This document shows positions 51,430-60,048 of a stretch of DNA of 64,000 nucleotides, one piece after another (position 1 is the first letter of the stretch; the number at the start of each line of letters is the position of its first letter). Where the stretch lies: assembly GCA_020634885.1 (NCBI GenBank), contig JACKAW010000001.1, positions 744,001 through 808,000 of the forward strand. The letters run 5' to 3'. The notes below the pieces were generated by a model that was given only the letters and a program-made list of their open reading frames with translations, had not been told where the DNA came from and did no database searches. Both the position numbers and the translations under genes were made by a program. This stretch comes from Anaerolineales bacterium. GTDB lineage: Bacteria; Chloroflexota; Anaerolineae; Anaerolineales; Villigracilaceae.

Positions 51430-52051
51430 TATTTACGGTTTCCAATGTGCGGTAGGTTTCCAATAAGCTGATGAGAATATCATCAGTAAAGGTGTGGATC
51501 TGCGTGTACATTTCGGTGGCGCGGCGGGCGGGGATGTTGGCTTCGTTGTACACCTTGATGACCGACTCAACCAATGCATCTCTGAAAAAAAGAAAAGCTT
51601 TTGCCGCATCTACATAATTGAGGTTGTAGCGCCGTGCGCGCGAGGCATACTCGTATCCGATGGCGTAGGCTTCACTTTCGGCTTCGCGCCCTTGAGTGGC
51701 AACATAGGTCATCAACCCTTGAAACAAAGAACGCGCACTCATGCGATATTGAACACGGGCTTCATCGTTCAGCTTTTGATACCAGGATTCCTCCTCAAGC
51801 CGTCCTTCGGATATTTGTACACGGACGTTCTTCACGACTTCCTGCATCATGCCTTCAGGCTCAAGCGCTTCTTCTCTGGACTTTGAATTTGATTCTGCCC
51901 AGAGGAGCAGTTCACCACGCCGATAGCGGCGATGCCCGCCCTGCGTCTTGTGAACCGGCAACACCCCTTTATCAGACCACAGCCGCACGGTACTGGGATG
52001 TACACCTAATACCTCCGCTGCGTCGCTAAGTGAGAGCCATTCTTCTGTCAT
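51425..52051 (-). CDS. MerR-family transcriptional regulator with helical sensor domain
   Basis: 208 residues. N-terminal helix-turn-helix LSLSDAAEVLGVHPSTVRLWSDKGVLPVHKTQGGHRRYRRGELL. The C-terminal ~120 residues are all-helical (YQKLNDEARVQYRMSARSLFQGL, AYAIGYEYASRARRYNLNYVDAAKAFLFF), resembling RsbRD/globin-like sensor bundles and not a B12-binding domain. It begins 3 bp after the PucC-like gene and likely regulates that unit through the TAGAT repeats. Confidence 0.82.
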   Translation of the reverse strand: MTEEWLSLSDAAEVLGVHPSTVRLWSDKGVLPVHKTQGGHRRYRRGELLLWAESNSKSREEALEPEGMMQEVVKNVRVQISEGRLEEESWYQKLNDEARVQYRMSARSLFQGLMTYVATQGREAESEAYAIGYEYASRARRYNLNYVDAAKAFLFFRDALVESVIKVYNEANIPARRATEMYTQIHTFTDDILISLLETYRTLETVNK

Positions 52052-52054
52052 TCG

Positions 52055-53359
52055 TTACTCTGTCGCCAGTGCAATTTTTTCGGCAAACTCAGGGTCGTGC
52101 GCTTTCTTCTGAAAGACACCTACATCAATGCGGTAGAGCATGATGGCGGCGATCAACAACATGAGCGCTTCCAGCCCAAAGACAACGAGATAGCCATGCA
52201 GGGCGTCGCCGGTGATTTGGGTTGCCACATCGGCAATGACGCCTGCCATGAGCAGACCCACCAGGCGCGAGAGTCCGTTCGAGAAACCCCATGCGCCGAT
52301 GTACAAGCCGACCTTCTCTGGCACGGTCAGGTCGAACATGAGGGAAAGGTTCGAGATGGTGGAAATGCCTGTGCCAAAGCCCAACAGGGTAATGCCAATG
52401 TAGAATGCAGAGGTGCTGGCGGTGAATCCGCTGATGACGATGGTGATGAAGCCGAAGAGCGCCGTCAGATTGCCGATTTGGGCGACATATTTTTTCTTTA
52501 CGCGCCCGTCGAGAAAGCCCGCCACGATGAAAGCGGCAAGTGTAAATGTATTGGTGATGGAGACGATACGCGAGGTCTGTTCGAGGGTCATGCCGAAGGC
52601 TTGTGCAGCGAAGGGTTCGAGCAAAACATCCTGACTCAGAATGGCGGCGAGAAGCAGAAGCAGGTAGACAAAGAAAATCTTTGCCACGCGGTTTTCCATG
52701 ATGGCGGCGGTCATCTGCTTGACGGTGTACGTATCAGCTTTGGGGTGAGGGGCAGAGCGGCTAAAGGGTGGCTCCAGTTTGAAGAGACCGAGCAAGCCCA
52801 TTGTCAGGGCTGAGGCGGCGACGATAAGGAAGGCACGCTCAAGGGTGGCTGGGTCAAAGGTGGGCACCATCCGGCTTAGGCTGATTCCTGTTGCGATCAG
52901 ACCGATGACCATGATGGTGAACATGGTGGCGATGGTCTTGCCGCGTTCTTTTTCGCCGGATAGTTCAGAAGCCAGTGAAAGGTAGGAAACCGCCGAGAGG
53001 TTGTAGCCCATGCCCCACAAACCAAAGGCAAGCACACCTGCGAGGACTCCCAGTGTAAAGTTTTCGCTGATAAGCAGCGCCACTTGCGGCGCCACCGCCA
53101 CCCCAATGACGCACAATACCAGCCCGGCAAGGATGTAGGGTGCGCGGCGATACCCGAAGATGGGGTGCCGGTCTGAAAAAGAGCCGATGGCAACCTGTAT
53201 AGGCGAAAGCAGGTAAGGAAAGATGGCAAGCAGGGTGAAGAGCGTTTTGGAAATGCCGAGGTCAAAGATCATGACGCGGTTAAGCGTGCTGTTGATGGGC
53301 ACGAGCGTCATGGCGACGGCGGTATGAATGAGGGCAAGTTGCAGGCGTTTGATGAGCAT
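52055..53359 (-). CDS. PucC/BCD family major facilitator transporter
   Basis: 434 residues, 12 TM helices. N-terminal LQLALIHTAVAMTLVPINSTLNRVMI, then the diagnostic PYLLSPIQVAIGSFSDRHPIFGYRRAPYI-like motif A and later GFGTGISTISNLSLMFDLTVPEKVGLYIGAWGF. In phototrophs PucC assists light-harvesting complex assembly and may carry tetrapyrroles. No photosynthesis gene is in the window. Next to a ChuX-like gene, so transport of a porphyrin or heme is a reasonable inference. Confidence 0.85.
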   Translation of the reverse strand: MLIKRLQLALIHTAVAMTLVPINSTLNRVMIFDLGISKTLFTLLAIFPYLLSPIQVAIGSFSDRHPIFGYRRAPYILAGLVLCVIGVAVAPQVALLISENFTLGVLAGVLAFGLWGMGYNLSAVSYLSLASELSGEKERGKTIATMFTIMVIGLIATGISLSRMVPTFDPATLERAFLIVAASALTMGLLGLFKLEPPFSRSAPHPKADTYTVKQMTAAIMENRVAKIFFVYLLLLLAAILSQDVLLEPFAAQAFGMTLEQTSRIVSITNTFTLAAFIVAGFLDGRVKKKYVAQIGNLTALFGFITIVISGFTASTSAFYIGITLLGFGTGISTISNLSLMFDLTVPEKVGLYIGAWGFSNGLSRLVGLLMAGVIADVATQITGDALHGYLVVFGLEALMLLIAAIMLYRIDVGVFQKKAHDPEFAEKIALATE

Positions 53360-53440
53360 GATTCTCTCGAAAGTGGATTAAACGAAGCAAGGGCGTTTTT
53401 TGCGCCCTCACCTCTGGTTGGTATTTTAGACGTAAATTTC

Positions 53441-53475
53441 TATAGAACTATGTAGATTTATATAGATTTTTACTA
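53441..53475 (-). promoter_or_regulatory. TAGAT direct repeats upstream of PucC-like gene
   Basis: Two perfect-pitch 10-bp units ATGTAGATTT and ATATAGATTT (53449-53468) flanked by CTATAGAA and a TACTAGAG. Same-face spacing fits a dimer or oligomer of the MerR regulator. Located 80-115 bp before the PucC-like start. Confidence 0.45.
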
Positions 53476-53510
53476 GAGTTTTCTGAGCAATGTTGTAGGA
53501 GGGCAATACC

Positions 53511-54047
53511 TTATTTGGCAAACCGTTCGATCAAATTATTGTATTTTTCCATTAACTCAGGAGTTGGGGCTTTGTTGCCAAAATTGAGGAATACTTTGAA
53601 GGCGGAATTGCCGCGTTGGTCGAAGAATTGGAAGGATAGCGCTTCGTGCCCGTCGAGGTGGCTGGGTTTGCGGAAAGCAAATACAGATGCCAGTTCCCAA
53701 CCGCGGATGTGCATGTCGAGCGATTTGCTGCGGACGTTGAGAAAGCCCTGGGCGTTGTTGAATCCGCCGAACTGACCGAAGGATTCGATGGTGGTCGAGC
53801 CGTTCGAGACGATGACGGTTACTTCGCCGAGTGATTCAAAGGCGCGGATGAGCTCTTCCCAGTGGGAGAAATCGAGTTCGCGGGCGGTATCGCCTTCGAG
53901 CGCGCGGATCACGTCCACTTCGGGCACACGCAGTTGATGGGCAAGCATGAGCGTCATTTGTGAGCGGTCTTCGTTATAGGCTTCGCGGATGGCAACAAGA
54001 CGTTCTTCGTGAGTCAGGTCGGGGCTGAGGGGGAAAACTTGTAACAT
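53511..54047 (-). CDS. ChuX/HutX-like heme utilisation protein
   Basis: 178 residues. Start MLQVFPLSPDLTHEERLVAIREAYNED, then ELDFSHWEELIRAFESLGEVTVIVSNGSTTIESFGQF and the C-terminal VFLNFGNKAPTPELMEKYNNLI, similar to the ChuX/HutX and HemS half-repeat that binds or transfers heme in the cytoplasm. Assignment rests on pattern and not a search. It is upstream of the PucC-like transporter, on the same strand. Confidence 0.65.
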   Translation of the reverse strand: MLQVFPLSPDLTHEERLVAIREAYNEDRSQMTLMLAHQLRVPEVDVIRALEGDTARELDFSHWEELIRAFESLGEVTVIVSNGSTTIESFGQFGGFNNAQGFLNVRSKSLDMHIRGWELASVFAFRKPSHLDGHEALSFQFFDQRGNSAFKVFLNFGNKAPTPELMEKYNNLIERFAK

Positions 54048-54106
54048 GATTGGCTCCTGTAATTTTGTCTATGAATTGGCGCGTAGTATAATGACGGCGT
54101 TCTGAA

Positions 54107-54143
54107 TAATCTAGATATTTGTTATAAAATTTATCTATATCGG
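54107..54143. promoter_or_regulatory. AT-rich operator between divergent ChuX-like and DtxR genes
   Basis: TAGATA (54112-54117) and TATCTA (54132-54137) form an inverted repeat around an AT-rich core in the 144-bp divergent gap. It shares the TAGAT word with the 53441-53475 repeats, so one regulator could act at both. Confidence 0.45.
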
Positions 54144-54191
54144 GTTGAGAGTAAAAATCAACCTGATTGATGTTTTGGAGTTTTTGAAAGT

Positions 54192-54893
54192 ATGACTGCC
54201 AGCCCCGCTATGCAGCGCTATGCTGCTGAAATTTACCGTTTACAACAAGACCACGAACAGGTTCCGCTTTCGCTTTTAAGCTCGCATGTTGATTCTTCGG
54301 CGCAGGCTATTTCCAGCATGGTGAAACGCCTGCAAAAAGATGGTTATCTTGAGCACGAACCCTATCGCGGTGTGCGCCTGACTGAAACTGGCGAACAGAT
54401 CGCCATGCCCTCCCTGCGCCGACACCGTCTCACCGAAGTTTTTCTCGTCAAAGTGATGAAATACGATTGGGCAACTGCCCATGAACTTTCTGATACGTTT
54501 GAAAAAGGTGTCAATGATGAGATCGAAGACCGCATGGACGAACTCGCTGGTCGCCCCACGCGCTGCCCGCATGGTGAACCGATTCCCTCAAAGGATGGGG
54601 TCATGCCCATCGTCAAAGATATGCCACTCATTGATGTACCCTCCGGCTCCGATTGCGTCATCAGCCGCGTCCGCACGCATGATCTTGAAAAGCTGGGGTA
54701 CATCGGTGAGTTGGGACTCGTACCTGGCACTTCTTTTCATCTATATAGCTGCGCGCCATTCAAAGGTCCGCTGCGATTGCAAATGAAACCACACGATCAT
54801 CTTATTGGATACGAACTCGCCTCGTCACTTTGGGTGGATGTCACCACACAGGGACCCGGTAATACACCTCCGTTGCAAAAGACAAATAAATAA
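54192..54893 (+). CDS. DtxR/MntR family metal-dependent transcriptional regulator
   Basis: 233 residues. Winged helix (SSHVDSSAQAISSMVKRLQKDGYLEHEPYRGVRLTETG), metal-binding dimerisation domain (RHRLTEVFLVKVMKYDWATAHELSDTFEKGVNDEIEDRMDEL, with CPHGEPIP) and a C-terminal FeoA/SH3-like domain. It senses iron or manganese and represses uptake genes when metal is plentiful. It is divergent from the ChuX-like gene, whose promoter it probably controls. Confidence 0.93.
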   Translation: MTASPAMQRYAAEIYRLQQDHEQVPLSLLSSHVDSSAQAISSMVKRLQKDGYLEHEPYRGVRLTETGEQIAMPSLRRHRLTEVFLVKVMKYDWATAHELSDTFEKGVNDEIEDRMDELAGRPTRCPHGEPIPSKDGVMPIVKDMPLIDVPSGSDCVISRVRTHDLEKLGYIGELGLVPGTSFHLYSCAPFKGPLRLQMKPHDHLIGYELASSLWVDVTTQGPGNTPPLQKTNK

Positions 54894-54939
54894 TCGATCC
54901 GGCTATTGTCTGGATTTCAATTCGCTTTCATGGTAAAAC

Positions 54940-54953
54940 TGAAAGTGCTTTCA
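54940..54953. promoter_or_regulatory. LacI-type operator upstream of its own gene
   Basis: TGAAAGTGCTTTCA, identical over 17 bases to the site at 56073. Located 18 bp before the regulator start codon, so it fits autoregulation. Confidence 0.75.
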
Positions 54954-54970
54954 TAACACTTTCGGAAACT

Positions 54971-55981
54971 ATGGCAAATCTCAAAAAATTACCCACCATC
55001 TATGATGTAGCCGAAATGTCTGGCGTAAGCATTGCCACCATTTCACGCGTTCTTAATTCACCCGATAAAGTCAATTCCGAAACCCGTTCCAAGGTGATGG
55101 AAGCCATTGACCGGTTGGGATTCGTCCCCAAAGCCGAAGCGCGTGCGCGCGCCATGCAAAGTACGAATCGGATCGGGGTCATCACACCATTCTTTACCGC
55201 GCCATCTTTTGTTCAGAGATTACGCGGTGTGGCTGGCAGGCTCTCTCGTGAGAATTATGAATTGGTCATCTATCCGGTCGATTCTGAGTCGCAACTTCAG
55301 GGTTATATTTCTTCCATCCCTGTCATGCGGAATGTGGATGGGCTGATCATCATGTCTTTGGCTGTTGAAACACGTGATGTAGACCGCCTTATCAGCAACA
55401 AAATGGAAACTGTGCTCATTGAGTTCTCGCATGATAACTTGAATAGTATTGTGATTAATGACGAATATGGCGGGCGGTTGGCGGGGGAATATCTCATCAA
55501 AAAGGGATATACATCCTTTGGGTTTATTGGTGATATTGAGCCTCCCGAACGGTACGCCATTCACCCGGTTAAATCACGGTTGCAGGGATTTAAAACTGTA
55601 ATGGAAGATGCTGGTTTTGCCTTGCCTGAAAGGAATATTAAACAGGCTCTTTATTCGTATGAAAAATCACGGCAGGCGGCATATGAACTTTTAACCATGA
55701 AGGAACGCCCAAAGGCAATTTTTGCCTCCTCAGATATTCAAGCTCTAAGCGTTATGAAAGTTGCCCGCCAGTTGCGTTTGAAGATACCGGATGATATTGC
55801 CATTATTGGGTTTGACGATATAGATATGGCAGATTACGTAGACCTCACAACCATCCGCCAACATTTGGATGAATCGGGCAGGCTTTCAGCTGAAATGGTT
55901 CTTGCACGTATTGCAGACTCTGGACGGGCTTTACAGCATATTAACTTGCCACTCACTTTGGTGGAGCGTCTGACGGTCTGA
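54971..55981 (+). CDS. LacI family transcriptional regulator of sugar uptake operon
   Basis: 336 residues. N-terminal DNA-binding TIYDVAEMSGVSIATISRVLNSPDKVNSETRSKVMEAI, then a periplasmic-binding-like effector domain (IGVITPFFTAPSFVQRLRGVAGRL, GFIGDIEPPE, AIIGFDDIDMADYVDLTTIRQ). A repressor of the adjacent sugar locus. Its operator TGAAAGTGCTTTCA occurs before its own gene and before the binding-protein gene. Confidence 0.94.
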   Translation: MANLKKLPTIYDVAEMSGVSIATISRVLNSPDKVNSETRSKVMEAIDRLGFVPKAEARARAMQSTNRIGVITPFFTAPSFVQRLRGVAGRLSRENYELVIYPVDSESQLQGYISSIPVMRNVDGLIIMSLAVETRDVDRLISNKMETVLIEFSHDNLNSIVINDEYGGRLAGEYLIKKGYTSFGFIGDIEPPERYAIHPVKSRLQGFKTVMEDAGFALPERNIKQALYSYEKSRQAAYELLTMKERPKAIFASSDIQALSVMKVARQLRLKIPDDIAIIGFDDIDMADYVDLTTIRQHLDESGRLSAEMVLARIADSGRALQHINLPLTLVERLTV

Positions 55982-56038
55982 TATTTTTCAGGGAGAGGGG
56001 ATGAATATCTTCACTAAAAAGAAATGCTTTTTTGAATA

Positions 56039-56066
56039 TTGACTTAAAGTTGGATTGTGCTATACT
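56039..56066 (+). promoter_or_regulatory. Promoter of the sugar-binding protein gene
   Basis: TTGACT (56039-56044), 16-bp spacer, TATACT (56061-56066). The LacI operator lies just downstream at about +1, a classical repression layout. Confidence 0.7.
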
Positions 56067-56072
56067 GTTTCT

Positions 56073-56086
56073 TGAAAGTGCTTTCA
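56073..56086. promoter_or_regulatory. LacI-type operator of the sugar operon
   Basis: TGAAAGTGCTTTCA, same as 54940-54953. Further half-sites (CTCTTTCA, CTTTCGTATGAAAG at 56115-56128) follow. Confidence 0.75.
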
Positions 56087-56222
56087 TAAAAACTCTTTCA
56101 ATTTCTTAAACGGCTTTCGTATGAAAGGAGGCATGTCCCCTGCAGTTGGCCACAAAAAAATCCCCCCACCTCTATTTTCAAATAATAAACATTACGTATT
56201 TCCAAATTTCAAGGAGAGAAGA

Positions 56223-57644
56223 ATGAAAAAAGTTTTATGGCAAGTATTGGCTTTGATGTTGGTTGCTTCCATGGTACTCGCTGCTTGTGGTGCCCCTGCC
56301 GCAACCGAAGAAGCCCCCGCTGCGACCGAAGAAGCTCATGCTGCTACCGAAGAAGCTGCAATGACTGAAGAAGCCCCTGCTATGGCAGAAGTTGATTTTG
56401 CCTATCCTGCTGGCGGCGCTTTGGAGGAAGCCCTCAAAGGCACCTACGCTGGAACCACCGTTACCGTTGACGGCGCTTTTGAAGGAAACGACCCCGATGG
56501 TGTGAAGTTGGCTGAATCTGTTAAGGCGTTCGAAGAAGCCACTGGCATTACCGTCAACTACATTGGTAACAAAGAATTCGAAGCCACCATCTCCGTGCGT
56601 GTTGATGCTGGCGATGCTCCCGATATCGTAGACTTCCCTCAGCCTGGTAAAGCTGCCCAGTTTGTTGCTTCCGGCAACATCGTTCCTGTCAGCGAATACC
56701 TTTCTGATGAGTGGCTTACCCAACAGTACAACCAGAGCTGGCGCGACATGGTCACCTTTGATGGTTCTGAAATGGGTGTGTTCCACCGCTTCAATGGCAA
56801 GAGCCTCGTTTGGTATCCCAAGAAGGCGTGGGATGCTGCTGGCTACCCCATCCCCCAGACCTGGGAAGAATTGATCGCGCTGAACGACCAGATTGTTGCT
56901 GACGGCGATACCCCTTGGTGCATCGGTATTGAATCCGGCGCTGCCACCGGCTGGGCTGCCACCGACTGGACCGAAGAAATGATGCTCCGCACCACCTCCC
57001 TCGAGAACTACGATGCTTGGGTTGCTGGTGATTTGGCGTTTGACTCCCCCGAAGTTAAGAAGGCTGTTGAAACCTGGAGCGCAATGTGGTTCAACGATGC
57101 GTATGTCTATGGTGGACGCTCCTCCATCGTCACCACCTTCTTCGGTGACTCCCCCACCCCCATGTTCGATGCAGATGGCCCCAAATGCTGGATGCACAAA
57201 CAGGGTAACTTCATCACCGGCTTCTTCCCTGAAGGTACCGTTGCTGGTGAAGACTATGGCTTCTTCTACTTCCCGCCCGTGGATCCTGCCTACGGCAAGC
57301 CCTTCCTCGTAGCTGGCGACTCCATGTACATGTTCAACGACCGCCCCGAAGTTCGCGCTTTGATGGAATACTTCACCGTACCTCAATCTGCCAGCGGCTG
57401 GCTCCAGGGTGGCGGCGCTTTGGCTGCTCACCAGACAGCCACTCCTGATATGTACGGCGTGGAACTGGAAAAGGGCATTGCTGAACTCGTTGCAAATGCA
57501 ACAAGCTTCCGCTTCGATGCTTCTGACCTCATGCCTGGTGAAGTTGGTGCTGGTTCCTTCTGGGAACACATTTCCAGCTATGTGGCGGGTTCTGAAGACA
57601 TCGACACCGCCATGCAGGCAATTGACGCCTCCTGGCCTCGCTAG
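56223..57644 (+). CDS. Sugar ABC transporter substrate-binding lipoprotein
   Basis: 473 residues from the ATG at 56223 preceded by AAGGAGAGAAGA. An in-frame extension of 34 codons is rejected. Lipobox VLAACG, then the AAATEEAPAATEEA-rich linker (about 25-60) as in PhnD, then a family 1 solute-binding fold (VTVDGAFEGNDPDGVKLAESVKAFEEATGITVNYIG, DIVDFPQPGKAAQFV, GSFWEHISSYVAGSEDIDTAMQAIDASWPR). It is similar to alpha-glucoside binding proteins (AglE type). The ligand is most likely sucrose, trehalose or maltose, from the neighbouring enzymes. Confidence 0.92.
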   Translation: MKKVLWQVLALMLVASMVLAACGAPAATEEAPAATEEAHAATEEAAMTEEAPAMAEVDFAYPAGGALEEALKGTYAGTTVTVDGAFEGNDPDGVKLAESVKAFEEATGITVNYIGNKEFEATISVRVDAGDAPDIVDFPQPGKAAQFVASGNIVPVSEYLSDEWLTQQYNQSWRDMVTFDGSEMGVFHRFNGKSLVWYPKKAWDAAGYPIPQTWEELIALNDQIVADGDTPWCIGIESGAATGWAATDWTEEMMLRTTSLENYDAWVAGDLAFDSPEVKKAVETWSAMWFNDAYVYGGRSSIVTTFFGDSPTPMFDADGPKCWMHKQGNFITGFFPEGTVAGEDYGFFYFPPVDPAYGKPFLVAGDSMYMFNDRPEVRALMEYFTVPQSASGWLQGGGALAAHQTATPDMYGVELEKGIAELVANATSFRFDASDLMPGEVGAGSFWEHISSYVAGSEDIDTAMQAIDASWPR

Positions 57645-57660
57645 TAATCTGTACTAAAAT

Positions 57661-57707
57661 AATGGGGTGGAGCGCCTTTTCAGGTGTTCCACCCCACGCT
57701 TTTTTTC
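57661..57707 (+). terminator. Intra-operon terminator after the binding-protein gene
   Basis: Stem GGGGTGGAgCGCC / GGTGTTCCACCCC and a run of seven T. It probably lowers permease expression below that of the binding protein. Confidence 0.8.
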
Positions 57708-57732
57708 CTCTTGTATTTCGTAGGAGACGACT

Positions 57733-58893
57733 ATGAATCTGCCGGGTAACGAAGTACGAAGACAAGCACCATCTGGGGGGATGTTAAATAAAATTGGCCA
57801 TGTGTTATTGGCTGTAGTTATTCCATTCGTATCATTTTTTATTTTATATCTTGGCTTTCTCTTTCTTCGTGATAGTAAAGCTTCAAGAGAAGTTATCGTT
57901 CTTGTCGCGATCATATGGGGTGTTGGCGGAGTTGGGCTTTTGTATTGGGTTTTCAACTGGCTTGTAGAAAAGCTCCCAGACCCGTGGAAAGGAAGATTGC
58001 TCCCCTTTGTATTCGTGGGTCCCGCCGTTGCCATCCTTTCCTGGTATTTGGCCGTTCCAACCTTACGCACGTTTTATATCAGCCTCTTTGACCGCAACGG
58101 ACCGCCAGCAGACCTGAATTTTATTCAACAATTACTTAGCGGTTCCTTTGTAGGGCCTGCCAATTACATCGCTGTCTTCACTGAAGACTTAATGCTTCAG
58201 GCATTTCGCAATAACCTGATGTGGATCGTTTTTGGGAGTACGTTCTCGGTTATTTTTGGGCTTCTCATTGCAGTCCTTGCTGATCGAAGTAGTTTTGAAA
58301 AATTGGCTAAATCATTGATCTTTCTTCCAATGGCAATCTCCTTTGTTGGAGCAAGCATCATCTGGAATTTCATTTACGAATATAGACCAGCCGGAGAAAC
58401 ACAGATCGGCTTACTGAATTCCATTGTTACGAGCATGGGGGGCACTCCGCAAGCCTGGCCCCAATGGGTGGCTGTTGCCCCATGGAACAACCTTTTTCTC
58501 ATTGTGATCGTGGTCTGGCTGCAAGCAGGGTTTGCCATGGTCTTATTTTCTGCCGCATTAAAAGGTATTCCTGAAGAGATGTTGGAAGCGGGGCGTATTG
58601 ATGGGGCGAATGAGTTTCAGATATTTTTCAGGATCATGTTGCCCTCCATTCAGGGAACTTTGATCTCGGTCTGGACAACGATCGTGATCTTCACACTAAA
58701 GATTTTTGATGTTGTCTGGGTGATGACCGGCGGGCAATTTGGAACTCATGTGATTGCCACACAGTTCTATCGACAGACATTTACGAACCGTAATTCCGGT
58801 TTTGGTTCTGCGATTGCCATTATTCTTTTGGTGGCGGTCATCCCTGTCATGTTCTATAACCTTAAACAATTCAGGGAACAGGAGGCTTTCTAA
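57733..58893 (+). CDS. Sugar ABC transporter permease, MalF/AglF type
   Basis: 386 residues, about eight TM helices: two or three N-terminal ones that relatives have in longer or shorter form (LAVVIPFVSFFILYLGFLF), then the conserved domain with FVGPAVAILSWYLAVPTLRTFYISLFDRNG and the EAA loop EMLEAGRIDGANEFQIFFRIMLPSIQG. With the next gene it forms the membrane channel for the sugar. It ends with TAA overlapping the ATG of the partner permease. Confidence 0.93.
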   Translation: MNLPGNEVRRQAPSGGMLNKIGHVLLAVVIPFVSFFILYLGFLFLRDSKASREVIVLVAIIWGVGGVGLLYWVFNWLVEKLPDPWKGRLLPFVFVGPAVAILSWYLAVPTLRTFYISLFDRNGPPADLNFIQQLLSGSFVGPANYIAVFTEDLMLQAFRNNLMWIVFGSTFSVIFGLLIAVLADRSSFEKLAKSLIFLPMAISFVGASIIWNFIYEYRPAGETQIGLLNSIVTSMGGTPQAWPQWVAVAPWNNLFLIVIVVWLQAGFAMVLFSAALKGIPEEMLEAGRIDGANEFQIFFRIMLPSIQGTLISVWTTIVIFTLKIFDVVWVMTGGQFGTHVIATQFYRQTFTNRNSGFGSAIAIILLVAVIPVMFYNLKQFREQEAF

Positions 58894-59996
58894 TGCGCGG
58901 GCAAAAGCAGCGAAAACAGTTTGGAAAGTTTTTAGTCAACTTAACTCTCCTGTTTATCATCATTGTCTGGACCGTACCGACGCTCGGTATTTTTGTATCT
59001 TCATTCCGAAATAGGACCAAGATCGATACAACGGGGTGGTGGGCTGTGCTCCCGCATCGTGAGTGGCAGGCTGTCAGTGAGTTGGACCCGAAGTCTCTTG
59101 ATCTCGACCCGGATGGCATTATGGAAATCGAGGGGATCTCAGGCACATTCGATGAATTTCGTACCGGAGTGGAAACGCCCGATGGAAAAAGACTGACCTG
59201 GCTTGGTAATAAGCGTCTCGGCAGAATCGAAGTTCAGGAGCAGGTGTGGGCAGTGGACTGGGATTTTTCGCTTGATAACTACAGGCAGGTTCTTGGCGGG
59301 CAGGATTTTGAATTTAAACGCCCGGATGGTACCGTGGAAGTGGTTCCCGGCGATAATATGATCAACGCCTTCCTCAATAGTCTTGCGGTTGCCATTCCCT
59401 CAACTGTTATTCCGATCTTGATCGCGGCATTCGCAGCGTATGCGTTCGCATGGATGAAATTCCCGGGACGCCGGACATTGTTTATCTTGGTCGTTGCGCT
59501 TCTGGTGGTTCCTTTGCAGATCGCCCTTGTCCCGATCTTACGTGACTATAAGGCGCTTAACCTGAATGGAACGTTTCTCGCCATTTGGCTGGCGCATACC
59601 GGTTTTGGTCTTGCTTTGGCAACGTACCTGCTTTACAACTACATCAGCCAACTACCACGAGACATATTGGAATCAGCGTTTATTGACGGGGCATCGCACT
59701 TTACTGTTTTCACGCAATTGGTAATGCCGTTGTCGCTGCCTGCGCTGGCATCTTTCGCCATCTTCCAATTCTTATGGGTTTGGAACGATTACCTTGTCGC
59801 TTTGATCTTCCTTGGGGGGAACCCTGAGTTCGAACTGGTGACACAACGTATGGCTGCCATCGTTGGTGCACGCGGACAGGACTGGCATCTATTAACGGCG
59901 GGGGCATTTGTGTCAATGCTATTACCCCTGATCGTATTCTTTAGCTTGCAGCGTTTCTTCGTTCGCGGGTTGCTGGCAGGCTCAGTCAAAGGATAA
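58893..59996 (+). CDS. Sugar ABC transporter permease, MalG/AglG type
   Basis: 367 residues. After TM1 there is an extracytoplasmic insert of about 110 residues (TTGWWAVLPHREWQA...VPGDNMINAFLNSLAVAIPS), typical of the alpha-glucoside group. Then five TM helices and the EAA loop DILESAFIDGASHFTVFTQLVMPLSLPA. Ends FFVRGLLAGSVKG, the usual C-terminus. Shares a base with the preceding stop codon. No ATPase gene follows, so a common MsmX/UgpC-type ATPase from elsewhere must serve it. Confidence 0.93.
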   Translation: MRGQKQRKQFGKFLVNLTLLFIIIVWTVPTLGIFVSSFRNRTKIDTTGWWAVLPHREWQAVSELDPKSLDLDPDGIMEIEGISGTFDEFRTGVETPDGKRLTWLGNKRLGRIEVQEQVWAVDWDFSLDNYRQVLGGQDFEFKRPDGTVEVVPGDNMINAFLNSLAVAIPSTVIPILIAAFAAYAFAWMKFPGRRTLFILVVALLVVPLQIALVPILRDYKALNLNGTFLAIWLAHTGFGLALATYLLYNYISQLPRDILESAFIDGASHFTVFTQLVMPLSLPALASFAIFQFLWVWNDYLVALIFLGGNPEFELVTQRMAAIVGARGQDWHLLTAGAFVSMLLPLIVFFSLQRFFVRGLLAGSVKG

Positions 59997-60012
59997 ACTC
60001 TCCAAAAGGATT

Positions 60013-60046
60013 AGTGGACTGGGATTGCCCCCAGTCCATTTTTTAT
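60013..60046 (+). terminator. Terminator before the GH13 gene
   Basis: A perfect TGGACTGGG / CCCAGTCCA stem and a T run ending five bases before the ATG of the next gene. It caps the permease transcript. Confidence 0.8.
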
Positions 60047-60048
60047 AT

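Noticed and set aside
56235..57569. 444-codon antisense ORF in the sugar-binding protein gene
   Set aside because: Shadow of the strong codon bias of the plus-strand lipoprotein gene. The translation shows no family pattern.
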